Shown here: piece by piece, positions 7,858-16,393 of the stretch
How the letters are laid out: each line of letters opens with the position of its first letter
How positions within the stretch are numbered: position 1 is the stretch's first letter
Source: Siccirubricoccus phaeus
GTDB taxonomy: Bacteria; Pseudomonadota; Alphaproteobacteria; Acetobacterales; Acetobacteraceae
NCBI RefSeq assembly: GCF_008360935.1
Contig: NZ_SRXO01000002.1
Coordinates: 124,001 to 188,000 of the forward strand
Direction of reading: 5' to 3'
DNA length: 64,000 nucleotides
Notes under the pieces: generated by a model
Told to the model about the DNA's origin: nothing
Seen by the model: the letters and a program-made list of their open reading frames with translations, nothing else
Database searches by the model: none
Made by a program: the position numbers and the translations under genes

Positions 7858-9427
7858 GCGACGGCCGGGCTGGTTGGCCCGCCGCGGCGGCGCGCCCGGC
7901 GAGGAGTTCCAGGCGCTCTTCGCCGCCCTGCCGGAGGGGCTGGCGCTGCTGGATGCGGCGGGGCTGGTGCAGGTGGCGAATCCGGCGCTCGGCCGCATGG
8001 CCGGGCCGGCCCTGCCGCTGCGCCCCGGCCTGCCCGCCGCCCTGCTGCTGCGGGAGGAGGCGCGGCCCAGTTTCGCCGCCCTGCTCTCCCGCGCCCTGGC
8101 CGGCGAGACGCCGCCGCCGCTCGCCGCCGCCCCGGCCGACCCGCTGGCGGCGGCCGATACAAGCTGGGAGCTGGCCGCCGAGCCCTGGAGGGGCGGGGGG
8201 GGCGCGGCGGGCGGGGCGCTGCTGCTGCGCGTCACCGACCGCACCGCCGCGCTGCGGGCGGAAGCCCGCCTGGCCACCGCCGGGCGGTTCGAGACGGTGG
8301 GCAAGCTGGCCGGCGGCATCGCGCATGATTTCAACAACCTGCTCGCCATCATCCTGGGCAGCGCGGCGGCGCTGCGGGAGGCGGGGCTGACCGCGGCGCA
8401 GGCGGAGGATCTCGGCGCGCTCGAGGATGCGGCGCGGCGCGGCGCCGGGCTGGTGGCGCAATTGCTCGCCTTCGCCCAGCAGCAGCCGGTGGCACCGCTG
8501 GTGCTGGACCTCAACGCCGCCCTGCGCGGCATGGCGCCGCTGCTGCGCCGGCTGCTGGGCGGGCGGATCGCGCTGGAGCTGGCGCTGGAGGAGCCGGGGC
8601 GGCGGGTCAGGATCGACCCCGGGCAGCTCGACCAGCTCGTGCTGAACCTCGTCGCCAATGCCTGCCAGGCCATGGCGGAAGGCGGGCGCCTCAGGCTGGC
8701 CACCGGCCATGCCGTGGTGCTGCGGCCGGAGGGGGAGGGGCCGGGCGGCCTGCCCCCTGGCCGCTACGCGGTGCTGGAAGTGGCTGATAGCGGCGCCGGC
8801 ATTCCGCCGGAAATTCTGCCGCGGCTCTTCGAGCCCTTCTTCACCACCCGACCGGAGAAGGGCGGCACCGGGCTTGGCCTCGCCACGGTGCAGGGCATCG
8901 TCGCCCAGGCGGGCGGGCAGATCACCGTCGCCAGCCGGGTGGGGGAGGGGACCAGCTTCCGTATCCACCTGCCGCGGCAGGAGGCGCCGGCGGAGCTGCC
9001 GGTGGGGCAGGAGGGGGCGGCCCCGCCGGAAGCAGCCCCGGTGCAAGCAGCGCCCGGCCCGGTGCTGCTGGTGGATGACGAGGCCCCCCTGGCCCGGCTG
9101 GGCGAGGCCTTGCTGCGGCGCGCCGGCTACCAGGTGGTGGTGGCGGACAGTGCCGAATCGGCGCTGGAAGCGGTGGAGAAAGGGCTGGCGCCGGCGGCGC
9201 TGGTCAGCGATGTGGCCATGCCGGGCGAGGATGGGCTGGCCCTGGCGCGGCGATTGCGGCAGCGTTGGCCGGGCCTGCCGGTGCTGCTGCTTTCCGGCTA
9301 TGCCGAGTCGCTGGTCGGCACCCCCCCGGCGGCGGAGGGGTTCCGCTTCCTCGCCAAGCCCTTCGCCCCAGCGGCGCTGCGGCAATTGTTGGCGGAGATG
9401 CTGCCGGGCGTGGCGCAGAGCGGGTGA
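7850..9427 (+). CDS. cckA: soluble CckA-like hybrid histidine kinase
   Basis: The 525-residue product has a weak PAS-like N-terminal region (about 20-130) and a dimerisation box with phospho-acceptor H159 in GGIAHDFNNLLA. An HATPase domain follows (N box LVLNLVANACQAM, then DSGAGIPPE and GGTGLGLATVQGIVAQAGG). A C-terminal receiver domain has D454 in SDVAMPGEDG. This order and the H-box are those of CckA, which in Alphaproteobacteria feeds the ChpT-CtrA relay controlling cell cycle and motility. The position between flhB and recA agrees with cckA-recA linkage known in related species. Oddly, no membrane helices are seen, and it is shorter than the usual 650-850-residue CckA. It overlaps flhB by 8 bp. 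The symbol is tentative; it could be another hybrid kinase. Confidence 0.75.
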   Translation: MAERRPGWLARRGGAPGEEFQALFAALPEGLALLDAAGLVQVANPALGRMAGPALPLRPGLPAALLLREEARPSFAALLSRALAGETPPPLAAAPADPLAAADTSWELAAEPWRGGGGAAGGALLLRVTDRTAALRAEARLATAGRFETVGKLAGGIAHDFNNLLAIILGSAAALREAGLTAAQAEDLGALEDAARRGAGLVAQLLAFAQQQPVAPLVLDLNAALRGMAPLLRRLLGGRIALELALEEPGRRVRIDPGQLDQLVLNLVANACQAMAEGGRLRLATGHAVVLRPEGEGPGGLPPGRYAVLEVADSGAGIPPEILPRLFEPFFTTRPEKGGTGLGLATVQGIVAQAGGQITVASRVGEGTSFRIHLPRQEAPAELPVGQEGAAPPEAAPVQAAPGPVLLVDDEAPLARLGEALLRRAGYQVVVADSAESALEAVEKGLAPAALVSDVAMPGEDGLALARRLRQRWPGLPVLLLSGYAESLVGTPPAAEGFRFLAKPFAPAALRQLLAEMLPGVAQSG

Positions 9428-9448
9428 AATCCCGGGGTTTCCACGGAT

Positions 9449-9492
9449 GTTTGCTAAATGTTCTTGTCCAGCGCGGGGCTTCCGGGCATACT
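9449..9492 (+). promoter_or_regulatory. recA promoter with SOS (LexA) box
   Basis: A direct repeat GTTT-N7-GTTC at 9449-9463 differs by one base from the alphaproteobacterial LexA site GTTC-N7-GTTC. Immediately downstream is a good sigma-70-type promoter: TTGTCC at 9464-9469, a 17-bp spacer and CATACT at 9487-9492. The box abuts the -35, so bound LexA would block RNA polymerase. Promoter and box are about 160-200 bp before the recA start. Confidence 0.65.
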
Positions 9493-9523
9493 CCGCCTGG
9501 TGCAGCGCGAGGCTGCGAAATCG

Positions 9524-9538
9524 GTTGCGATCCTGTTC
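9524..9538 (+). promoter_or_regulatory. second SOS-like box in the recA leader
   Basis: GTTG-N7-GTTC also differs by one base from the LexA consensus. It lies downstream of the proposed transcription start, 115 bp before the recA start codon. It might strengthen repression or serve a second promoter. The sequence match is the only evidence. Confidence 0.4.
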
Positions 9539-9652
9539 CAATGGGACGCCTTCGGGTGGTAGGATTCCGGCGACACAACCTGGGCTTTTGCGGGGCCTGG
9601 TCGGGGTCGCGCCTTGGTGGGGCAATGGCGCGCAACAGCGGGGATAGCCAAA

Positions 9653-10696
9653 ATGGATAAGGGAAAGGCGCTCGACGCCGCGCTCAGCCAGATCGAGCGA
9701 GCCTTCGGCAAGGGCTCCATCATGAAGATGGGCGCCCGCCAGGCGCAGGACGGCGAGATCGAGGTGGTCTCGACCGGCTCCCTCGGCCTCGACATCGCGC
9801 TCGGCATCGGCGGCCTGCCGAAGGGCCGCATCATCGAGATCTACGGCCCGGAAAGCTCGGGCAAGACCACCCTGGCGCTGCACGCGATCGCCGAGGCGCA
9901 GAAGAAGGGCGGCACCTGCGCCTTTATCGACGCCGAGCATGCGCTCGACCCCGGCTATGCCAAGAAGCTCGGCGTCGATGTCGACAACCTGCTGATCAGC
10001 CAGCCGGATGCCGGCGAGCAGGCGCTCGAGATCTGCGACACGCTGGTGCGCTCCGGCGCCATCGACGTGCTGGTGGTGGACAGCGTCGCGGCGCTGGTGC
10101 CGCGGGCGGAGCTGGAAGGCGAGATGGGCGACAGCCATGTCGGCCTGCATGCCCGCCTGATGTCCCAGGCGCTGCGCAAGCTGACCGGCACCGTCTCCCG
10201 CTCCAACTGCCTGCTGATCTTCCTGAACCAGATCCGCCTGAAGATCGGCGTGATGTTCGGCAACCCGGAGACGACGACGGGCGGCAATGCGCTGAAATTC
10301 TACGCCAGCGTCCGCATGGAGATCCGCCGCATCGGCGCCATCAAGGACCGCGAGAGCGTGGTGGGCAACCAGACCCGGGTGAAGGTGGTGAAGAACAAGA
10401 TGGCGCCGCCGTTCCGCGTCGTCGATTTCGACATCATGTATGGCGAGGGCATCTCGAAGCTCGGCGAGCTGATCGATTTGGGCGTGAAGGCCGGCATCGT
10501 GGAGAAATCCGGCGCCTGGTTCAGCGCCGAAGGCCAGCGGATCGGCCAGGGGCGGGAGAACGCGAAGCAATTCCTGCGGGACAACCCTGCGGTGGGCGCC
10601 GCCATCGAGCAGAAGGTGCGGGCCCAGGCGGGCGTGGTCGCCAATGCCATGCTGGTGGGGGGCGAGGAGAGCGAGGACGCCGCGGCGGCGGAGTGA
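9653..10696 (+). CDS. recA: recombinase A
   Basis: RecA forms the ATP-dependent filament for homologous recombination and triggers LexA self-cleavage. The 347-residue product contains the N-terminal [17 protein letters not shown] segment, Walker [10 protein letters not shown] at residues 65-73, the IDAEHALDP segment and Walker B-type LVVDSVAAL. The DNA-binding loop has [14 protein letters not shown], with L where most homologues read RMKIG. The ATG at 9653 matches the normal RecA N terminus; the open frame upstream to 9614 is not needed. Spacing from the kinase gene (225 bp, with its own promoter and SOS-like boxes) argues for separate, damage-induced transcription. Confidence 0.98.
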   Translation: MDKGKALDAALSQIERAFGKGSIMKMGARQAQDGEIEVVSTGSLGLDIALGIGGLPKGRIIEIYGPESSGKTTLALHAIAEAQKKGGTCAFIDAEHALDPGYAKKLGVDVDNLLISQPDAGEQALEICDTLVRSGAIDVLVVDSVAALVPRAELEGEMGDSHVGLHARLMSQALRKLTGTVSRSNCLLIFLNQIRLKIGVMFGNPETTTGGNALKFYASVRMEIRRIGAIKDRESVVGNQTRVKVVKNKMAPPFRVVDFDIMYGEGISKLGELIDLGVKAGIVEKSGAWFSAEGQRIGQGRENAKQFLRDNPAVGAAIEQKVRAQAGVVANAMLVGGEESEDAAAAE

Positions 10697-10706
10697 CGTG
10701 TTTCTG

Positions 10707-10907
10707 GGGAAGGCTCTGCCTTCCCGTTGAACGCAGTGCGTTCAACCCCATCCGCAAAGGGCCGAAGGGCCCTTTGAACCCTTGAGTTCTCCGCTTCGAC
10801 CGTCGACTCTGAAATTCATGGTTTCCAAAGGCCCTTCGGCCTTTGGCGGGTGGAGTTTGAGGAGGGGTCGCGGCACTGCCGCGACGCCCTCCTCAAGACA
10901 ACCCTTC
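10707..10907 (+). repeat. hairpin cluster after recA (family B copy 1)
   Basis: Consecutive near-perfect hairpins: GGGAAGGC-TCT-GCCTTCCC at 10707-10725 (a probable recA terminator without a long T run), GTTGAACGCA-G-TGCGTTCAAC at 10726-10746, and CAAAGGGCC/GGCCCTTTG at 10756-10777. They are followed by CCAAAGGCCCTTCGGCCTTT, GGCGGGTGG and GTCGCGGCACTGCCGCGAC. The second half recurs at 36957-37118 and 49238-49337. No gene is visible. Confidence 0.75.
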
Positions 10908-10915
10908 AGCAGGCG

Positions 10916-11833
10916 CTACACCGGCCAGTGCCGCGCCCGCCAATGCTGCGCGATGTCGATCCCCCGGCAGAACCAGACCCTGTCGTGGGACCGCATGTAT
11001 TCCAGCAACCTCGCGAGCCCGAGCAGCCGCCCCGGCCGCCCGATCAGCCGGTCATGCAGCCCGATGGAGAGCAGCTTCGGCGCGCCCCGCTGGCCTTCGG
11101 CGTAGAGCACGTCGAAGGTATCCCGCATGTATTCGAAGAAGTGCGACGCGGTGGAGAAGCCGCTGTTCTCGTTGAAGCGGTTGTCGTTCGCCTCATAGGA
11201 GTAGGGGATGACGAGATGCGGCCCGCTTGGCATGTCCAGCCAATAGGGCAGTTCGTCGGCCAGGCTGTCGCGGTCGTAGAGGAAGCCGCCTTCCTCGGCG
11301 AGCAGCCGGCGGGTGTTGGGGCCCGGCCGGCCGGTCATCCAGCCCAGGGGGCGGGCGCCGGTCAGCTTCGTCAGGCCCTCGACCGCCAGCCGCAGATGCT
11401 CGCGCTCCACCGCTTCCGGCACCTGGCAGTAATCGATCCAGCGATAGCCATGGCTCACTACCTCATGCCCGCGTTCGACGAAGGCGCGGGCCAGCGCCGG
11501 ATTCTGCTCCAGCGCGCGGACCACGCCGAGGACGCTGACCTTGAGGCCGTGCCGGTCGAACAGCTCCAGCAGCCGCCACGCGCCGCGGCGGCTGCCGTAT
11601 TCGAACACCGATTCCACCAGCGGTACGCGGACGCCGCGATACTCCGGCACGCCGATATCGTTCAGCATGGCTTCGGAAACGGCATCGCCATTGGCCAGGG
11701 TGGATTCGCCCCCGCCCTCGACATTCAGGTTGAAATTCACCGCGATATACGCCCCGCCCGGCCAGTCCGGATCGGGCGAGGTCTCGCCATAGCCGACCAG
11801 GTCGCGCTGCCGCATCGGGTCGGGGCGGATCAT
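10916..11833 (-). CDS. PuuE-like polysaccharide deacetylase-family hydrolase (putative allantoinase)
   Basis: The 305-residue product closely resembles PuuE, the cofactor-independent allantoinase of the polysaccharide-deacetylase fold. It starts RDLVGYG, contains FNLNVEGGGE, VSHGYRWIDY and GPNTRRLLAEEGGFLYD, and later HLVIPYSYEANDNRF and LLSIGLHDRLIGRP. Full length is preserved. PuuE opens allantoin to allantoate in purine catabolism. No other purine gene is in the window, and the partner gene upstream encodes an aromatic-type monooxygenase, so the real substrate may be another cyclic amide. The start overlaps the monooxygenase stop by 4 bp (ATGA), indicating coupled translation from one mRNA. 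Confidence 0.75.
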   Translation of the reverse strand: MIRPDPMRQRDLVGYGETSPDPDWPGGAYIAVNFNLNVEGGGESTLANGDAVSEAMLNDIGVPEYRGVRVPLVESVFEYGSRRGAWRLLELFDRHGLKVSVLGVVRALEQNPALARAFVERGHEVVSHGYRWIDYCQVPEAVEREHLRLAVEGLTKLTGARPLGWMTGRPGPNTRRLLAEEGGFLYDRDSLADELPYWLDMPSGPHLVIPYSYEANDNRFNENSGFSTASHFFEYMRDTFDVLYAEGQRGAPKLLSIGLHDRLIGRPGRLLGLARLLEYMRSHDRVWFCRGIDIAQHWRARHWPV

Positions 11834-12966
11834 GCGGCGAGTCCTTCGATCAGGGCGGTACAGGCGTCGTAGCCGAAGAACCAGTCGAGCTCCTCCTCCG
11901 GCCCGCGCATCCAGGTGTTGGCGAGGGAAATACGCTGCACCTCCGCCACGCGCGGGATACGGGTGGCTTCATAGGCGGTGAAGGCGGCCGCATGTCCCGG
12001 CGCGGCGGCGAGGCAGCGGGCCAGCACCGCCGCATCCTCGATGGCCGAGGCGCCGCCGGCGGCCATGTAGGGGCGCACCGGGTGGCAGGCATCGCCCAGC
12101 AGCACGGCGCGGCCTTCATGCCAGCGGTCGTCGCGCGGCCGGTCGAGGATGGGCCAGACCATGCAGCTCTCGGCCCCTTCCGCGATACGGCGCAGATCGG
12201 GGGCGGCGGCCGCGAAGCTGGCCAGGAATTCGGCGCGGGGCAGGGGGCGGGAGAGGTCGGTGCCGTCCCATTCCTCGCCCGGCACGCTGGCCATGACATA
12301 GACCTCGTCCCGCGCGCCGGTCATGAAATAGGTCAGCGCGTGGCGGTCCGGGCCCCACCACTTGGTGCAGTCGTCCATGGCGAGGCCGTGGAGATTGGCG
12401 GTGGGGAAGATGGCGCGCTGCGCCATCCGGCCGGTGAAGCGTGGCGGCGCCTCGCCGAAGAGCAGGGCGCGCAGGCGGGAATGGATGCCGTCGGCGCCAA
12501 CCACCAGATCGGCCTCCGCCCGGCTGCCATCGGCGAAGTCCAGCCGCAGCGTCTCGCCGCGCTGGTTCACGCCGAGCAGACCCTGGCCGAGGCGGAGCGT
12601 GCCGGGGACGAGGGCGGAGAGCAGGATCTCGTGCAGGTCGGCGCGGTGGATGTTGAGGAAGGGGGCGCCGAACCGCGCCTCGCTGGCGGCGTCCAGCGCC
12701 AGGTCGTAGGTCAGGGCGCCGGTGATCCAGTCCCGGCTGCGGAAGGCGGCGGGGCGGATGCCGGTGGCGAGCAGCGCCGGTTCCAGCCCCAGGCGCCGCA
12801 GCACCTTCACCGCATTGCCGCTGAGTACGATGCCGGCGCCGATGCGGGCGAAGGCGGGCGCCTGCTCATGCAGAGTGACGGGGAAGCCCTGGCGCTGCAG
12901 CAGGGCGGCGAGGGTGATGCCGCCGAGGCCGGCGCCGATGACGGCGATGCGGGGCTCAGGCGGCAT
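11830..12966 (-). CDS. FAD-dependent monooxygenase, NicC/salicylate-hydroxylase type
   Basis: The 378-residue product is a class A flavin hydroxylase. It has the GxGxxG dinucleotide fold IAVIGAGLGGITLAALLQ at the N terminus, the ADLVVGADGIHSRLR (DG) motif in the middle and the GDACHPVRPYMAAGG (GD) motif near residue 290. Pieces such as TKWWGPDRH, FMTGARDEVYVMASVPGEEW and ANTWMRGPEEELDWFFGYD resemble 6-hydroxynicotinate 3-monooxygenase NicC, so a heteroaromatic substrate is likely. It heads a two-gene operon with the PuuE-like hydrolase. A pathway that hydroxylates a ring and then opens a cyclic amide is an inference. Confidence 0.8.
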   Translation of the reverse strand: MPPEPRIAVIGAGLGGITLAALLQRQGFPVTLHEQAPAFARIGAGIVLSGNAVKVLRRLGLEPALLATGIRPAAFRSRDWITGALTYDLALDAASEARFGAPFLNIHRADLHEILLSALVPGTLRLGQGLLGVNQRGETLRLDFADGSRAEADLVVGADGIHSRLRALLFGEAPPRFTGRMAQRAIFPTANLHGLAMDDCTKWWGPDRHALTYFMTGARDEVYVMASVPGEEWDGTDLSRPLPRAEFLASFAAAAPDLRRIAEGAESCMVWPILDRPRDDRWHEGRAVLLGDACHPVRPYMAAGGASAIEDAAVLARCLAAAPGHAAAFTAYEATRIPRVAEVQRISLANTWMRGPEEELDWFFGYDACTALIEGLAA

Positions 12967-13057
12967 GGGGGGGCGGGGCGGGGTGATGTTGCACCGCGGG
13001 AGGATGGCGGGGGCGTTTCGCGGGCGTCAAGGTGGGGCACCCCTGCGCCCGGGGAAG

Positions 13058-13440
13058 GTGAGGCCACCCCCACCCCGGCCCTCCCCCGCCAGCGGGGGAG
13101 GGAGCGGCCTGCCTCCGCGGCGCACGGGAACGCAGCTTGCCCCCTCCCCCGCGCTGCGGGGAGGGTTGGGGCGGGGGTGCGCCCGCCTTGCGGCCCGTGG
13201 GAGTGCAGCTTCCCCCCTCCCCCGCGCTGCGGGGGAGGGTTGGGGCGGGGGTGCGCCCGCCTTGCGGCCCGTGGGAGTGCAGCTTGCCCCTCCCCCGCAC
13301 TGCGGGGGGAGGGTTGGGGCGGGGGTGCGCCCGCCTTGCAGCCCGTGGGAGTGCAGCTTGCCCCTCCCCCGCACTGCGGGGGAGGGTTGGGGTGAGGGTG
13401 CGCCCCGCCTCCGCGGCCATGGGAGCGCAGCCTGTCTCCC
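13058..13440. repeat. 74-bp tandem array of CCCTCCCCCGC hairpins (family F)
   Basis: About five units with a 73-74 bp period. The shared word GCAGCTT (GCAGCCT in the last unit) begins at 13132, 13205, 13279, 13353 and 13427. Each unit holds a hairpin CCCTCCCCCGC/GCGGGGGAGGG followed by TTGGGGCGGGGGTGCGCCC. Units differ by few substitutions, indicating recent amplification. The array fills most of the 500-bp gap between two leftward genes. No spacers of CRISPR type are present. Confidence 0.85.
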
Positions 13441-13466
13441 CCTCGGCGCCGCCGAGAGAGGTCGCG

Positions 13467-14813
13467 CTACCCCTCCGCCTCCGCATAGGGGTTGCTCGTC
13501 CCCCGCGCCTGCAGCCGCACCGGCACGCCGGGCATGTCGAAGGCCTCGCGGAAGCCGTTCACCAGGTACCGGCGGTAATCCTCCGGCAGGTCCTCCGCCC
13601 GCGTGCCGAACACCACCAGGGTCGGCGGCCGCGCCTTCGGCATGGTGGCGTAGCGCAGCTTGATCCGGCGCCCATCCACCAGGGGCGGGGCGTGGCGAGA
13701 CAGCATCGCCTCGAACCAGCGATTCAGCTCCCCGGTCGGGATGCGGCGGTTCCACAGCGCGTAGGCCGCACGCACCGCGGGCATCAGCTTCTCCACCCCC
13801 CGCCCGGTCTGGGCGGAGAGCGGCACCACGGCGATGCCCTTCAACTGGGCGAGGCTCGCCGTCAGCACATCCTCCAGCCGTTTCCGCGCCGCGGCGCGGT
13901 CCTCCACCGCATCCCATTTGTTCAGCGCGATCACCACGGCGCGGCCCTCGCGCTCCGCCAGCCGGGCGAGGCGCAGCTCCTGCTCCTCCATGCCCAGCAG
14001 CGCGTCCAGCACCAGCACCGCCACCTCGCATTCCTTCAGCGCGGCGATGGAGGCGGCGGCCGACATCTTTTCCAGCGCCTGCTCGATGCGGGCCTTCTTG
14101 CGCAGACCGGCGGTATCGACCAGCCGCACCTTCCCGCCGGTGCTGTCGATCCATTCCACGGCGACCGAATCGCGCGTCAGCCCCGGCTCCGGCCCGGTGA
14201 TCATCCGCTCCTCGCCCAGCAAGGCGTTCAGCAGGGTGGATTTGCCGGCATTGGGGCGGCCGATGATGGCGAGGCGGAGCGGCCGGTCCGGGCCGGCTTC
14301 CTCCTCCTCCGGGGCCTCCTCCGGCAGGATCTCGCGCACCGCATCATGCAGCCCGCCCATGCCGTCGCCATGCTCGGCGGAGACCGGGATGGGGTCGCCG
14401 AGGCCCAGCTCATAGGCCTCCAGCGCCGCCTGGCCGCCGAGGCGCCCTTCCGTCTTGTTGGCGACCAGCAGCACCGGCACCGCCTGGCGGCGCAGCCAGG
14501 TGGCGAAGGCGCGGTCCCCTGGCGTCAGCCCGCTGCGGGCATCGACGACGAACAGCACCAGATCGGCCTCCCGCACGGCGGCCTCGGAGCTGGCGCGCAT
14601 GCGGCCCTGGATGGTCTCGGGCGGCGCCTCCTCCAGCCCGGCCGTGTCCAGCAGCCGGACCTTGCGGCCGCCGATGCGGGTCTCGCCTTCCTTGCGGTCG
14701 CGGGTGACGCCCGGCGTGTCGTCGACGATCGCGATCTTCCGGCCCACCAGCCGGTTGAACAGCGAGGATTTGCCGACATTGGGCCGGCCGAGGATGGCGA
14801 TGGTGGGGAGCAT
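13467..14813 (-). CDS. der: ribosome assembly GTPase Der (EngA)
   Basis: Der is an essential GTPase with two G domains that acts in 50S subunit maturation. The product (448 residues from the ATG at 14813, or 450 from a GTG at 14819) has a first P-loop GRPNVGKS with DTPGVTRD and DTAGLEE, and a second P-loop GRPNAGKS with TRDSVAVEW and DTAGLRK. NKTE/NKWD specificity motifs and a C-terminal KH-like domain with PPTLVVFGTRAEDLPEDYRR complete it. The gene lies downstream of bamB and a YfgM-like gene on the same strand, the same neighbourhood as in E. coli. A 210-bp repeat region separates it from bamB. Confidence 0.97.
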   Translation of the reverse strand: MLPTIAILGRPNVGKSSLFNRLVGRKIAIVDDTPGVTRDRKEGETRIGGRKVRLLDTAGLEEAPPETIQGRMRASSEAAVREADLVLFVVDARSGLTPGDRAFATWLRRQAVPVLLVANKTEGRLGGQAALEAYELGLGDPIPVSAEHGDGMGGLHDAVREILPEEAPEEEEAGPDRPLRLAIIGRPNAGKSTLLNALLGEERMITGPEPGLTRDSVAVEWIDSTGGKVRLVDTAGLRKKARIEQALEKMSAAASIAALKECEVAVLVLDALLGMEEQELRLARLAEREGRAVVIALNKWDAVEDRAAARKRLEDVLTASLAQLKGIAVVPLSAQTGRGVEKLMPAVRAAYALWNRRIPTGELNRWFEAMLSRHAPPLVDGRRIKLRYATMPKARPPTLVVFGTRAEDLPEDYRRYLVNGFREAFDMPGVPVRLQARGTSNPYAEAEG

Positions 14814-14894
14814 GGGCACTATGTAGGGCGGCGGAGGCGGCTTGTCGCCTCGCGCGTGCGGAGGCTGCCATCCCGAAAGCGGTGTCCCCCTGCC

Positions 14895-15025
14895 GGAGTC
14901 GCAAGGTCAACCCGCCGATTCCACGACTCACACCGGGGTCCGGGGGGCGGTCCACCCCCCGGCGGAGGTGCAGGAGGCAGTGCCGCCTGCTGGGGCCCGG
15001 GGGCGAAGCCCCCGATCCCGCCGCC
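14895..15025. repeat. family B' hairpin cluster, copy 2 (der-bamB gap)
   Basis: Contains the family core GACTCACACCGGGGTCCGGGG, then paired GGGGGGCGGTCC/CCACCCCCCGG-type arms, AGGCAGTGCCGCCT and GGGGGCGAAGCCCCC. The last hairpin could terminate bamB transcripts on the minus strand. Confidence 0.65.
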
Positions 15026-15026
15026 G

Positions 15027-16370
15027 CTACCCCCCAGGCCGCATCGCCACCAGATTGCCGTCCTCGGTCAGCAGGTACAGCGTCTCCCCCGCCACCGCCC
15101 CGGCCTGCAGGCAGGCCGCGCCCAGGCGGCTACGGTTGACCAGCTCGCCATTCACCGGGTTCACCTCCACCATCTGGCCCAGGGTGTTGGTGACCAGCAG
15201 CCGCCCCCCGGCCAGCAGCGGCGGGCCCCAGGTGATCGGGTCGCGCCGCCTTTCCTCATCCTCGTACCGCCCGAGCGGCCGGAGCCAGCGCACCCGCCCG
15301 TCATCCCGGCCGAAGCAGACCAGGTCGCCATCGGTGCTCATCAGGAACAGCGCGTCCCCCGCCGCCCAGGGGGTCTCGGCCGAGGCCACGTCCCGTTCCC
15401 AGATCCGCCGGCCGGAGCGGAGATCGATGGCGATGGTGATGCCGCCAAGCCCGGTGGCGAAGACCCGGTTGCGGTCGATCACCGGCATCGCGGTGATGGC
15501 GGCGATATCCGCCAGCCCGCCGCCACGGGCGGAGGCCAGGGTCTCGCTCCAGGCGGTGCGGCCATCCCCGGCCCGGATCGCCGCCAGCTCGCCGGAGCCG
15601 AAGCCGGCCACCACGATCTCGCCCAGCACCGCCGGCGCCGGCAGGCCGAGCGCCATGGTGACGGTGGGCTGCGCCCGGTAGGTCCAGAGCCGGTCGCCAT
15701 TCTCGACCGAGAGGGCGAGGAGCTGGTTCTCCGTCGTCGGCACATAGATGCGGTTATTGGCGATGGTGGGCGCGCCGCGCGCCGGGGCGGGCAGGGAGAC
15801 GCGCCAGCGCGGCTTGCCGTCCTCCGGGTTCAGCGCCAGCAGCTCTGCCAGGCCGGTCGCGACGTAGAGCGTGCCGCCGGCGAAGCCGAGGCCGGCGCCG
15901 AGCGCCCCGTCGCTGTCCTGGTCGGGTCTCGTATCGAAGGACCAGCGGCGGCGGCCGGTGGCGGCATCCAGCGCCGTCACCTCGCCATAGGCGTCGGAGG
16001 CGTAGACGACCCCCTCCGCCACCACGGGCGGGGAGATGAGCCGGCGGCGATAGGCGGTGCCGCTGCCGATCGAGCTGCTCCAGGCCTGCCGCAGCCCGGC
16101 GCCGAGGGCCGGGTGGCCCGGGGCATGGCTGATGCTGCCGCCTGCCTGGGGCCATTCCGCCACCGGCTCCGGCGCCGGCAGGCTGATCGGCTGCGCCTCG
16201 CCCTCATCCACGCCGAGCGGGCGTTCGGCCGCCAGCACCGGCCGGCGTTCCCCGGGCAGGGGGCGTTTCCGCTCGCCGAAGATGCTGTCGAAGGAATCGG
16301 TGATGGTCTCGCAGCCGGCGAGCAGGCCGGCGCTGCCGAGCAGCGCCGCCCTTCGGGTGATGCCCCGCAT
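15027..16370 (-). CDS. bamB: outer-membrane assembly lipoprotein BamB (PQQ beta-propeller)
   Basis: The 447-residue product begins with a lipoprotein signal (TRRAALLGSAGLLAGC, lipobox LAGC) and continues with repeated WD/PQQ-like blades, for example VVYASDAYGEVTALDAATGR and GTLYVATGLAELLALNPEDG. BamB is the propeller lipoprotein of the BAM complex that inserts outer-membrane proteins, anchored on the periplasmic side. The ATG at 16370 is chosen because it gives a clean signal peptide and follows AGGGGG. Operon order YfgM-like, BamB, Der supports the call. Confidence 0.9.
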   Translation of the reverse strand: MRGITRRAALLGSAGLLAGCETITDSFDSIFGERKRPLPGERRPVLAAERPLGVDEGEAQPISLPAPEPVAEWPQAGGSISHAPGHPALGAGLRQAWSSSIGSGTAYRRRLISPPVVAEGVVYASDAYGEVTALDAATGRRRWSFDTRPDQDSDGALGAGLGFAGGTLYVATGLAELLALNPEDGKPRWRVSLPAPARGAPTIANNRIYVPTTENQLLALSVENGDRLWTYRAQPTVTMALGLPAPAVLGEIVVAGFGSGELAAIRAGDGRTAWSETLASARGGGLADIAAITAMPVIDRNRVFATGLGGITIAIDLRSGRRIWERDVASAETPWAAGDALFLMSTDGDLVCFGRDDGRVRWLRPLGRYEDEERRRDPITWGPPLLAGGRLLVTNTLGQMVEVNPVNGELVNRSRLGAACLQAGAVAGETLYLLTEDGNLVAMRPGG

Positions 16371-16393
16371 TCGTCCCCCTTGGCTCCCCTGCA

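Noticed and set aside
6313-10570. Long minus-strand frames (796 and 923 codons) opposite fliR, flhB, the kinase and recA
   Set aside because: They are antisense shadows of well-supported genes, rich in Arg, Gln, His and Pro, and contain no recognisable domain.
13058-13440. CRISPR array
   Set aside because: The repeats are contiguous 74-bp units with no variable spacers, and no cas genes are present.
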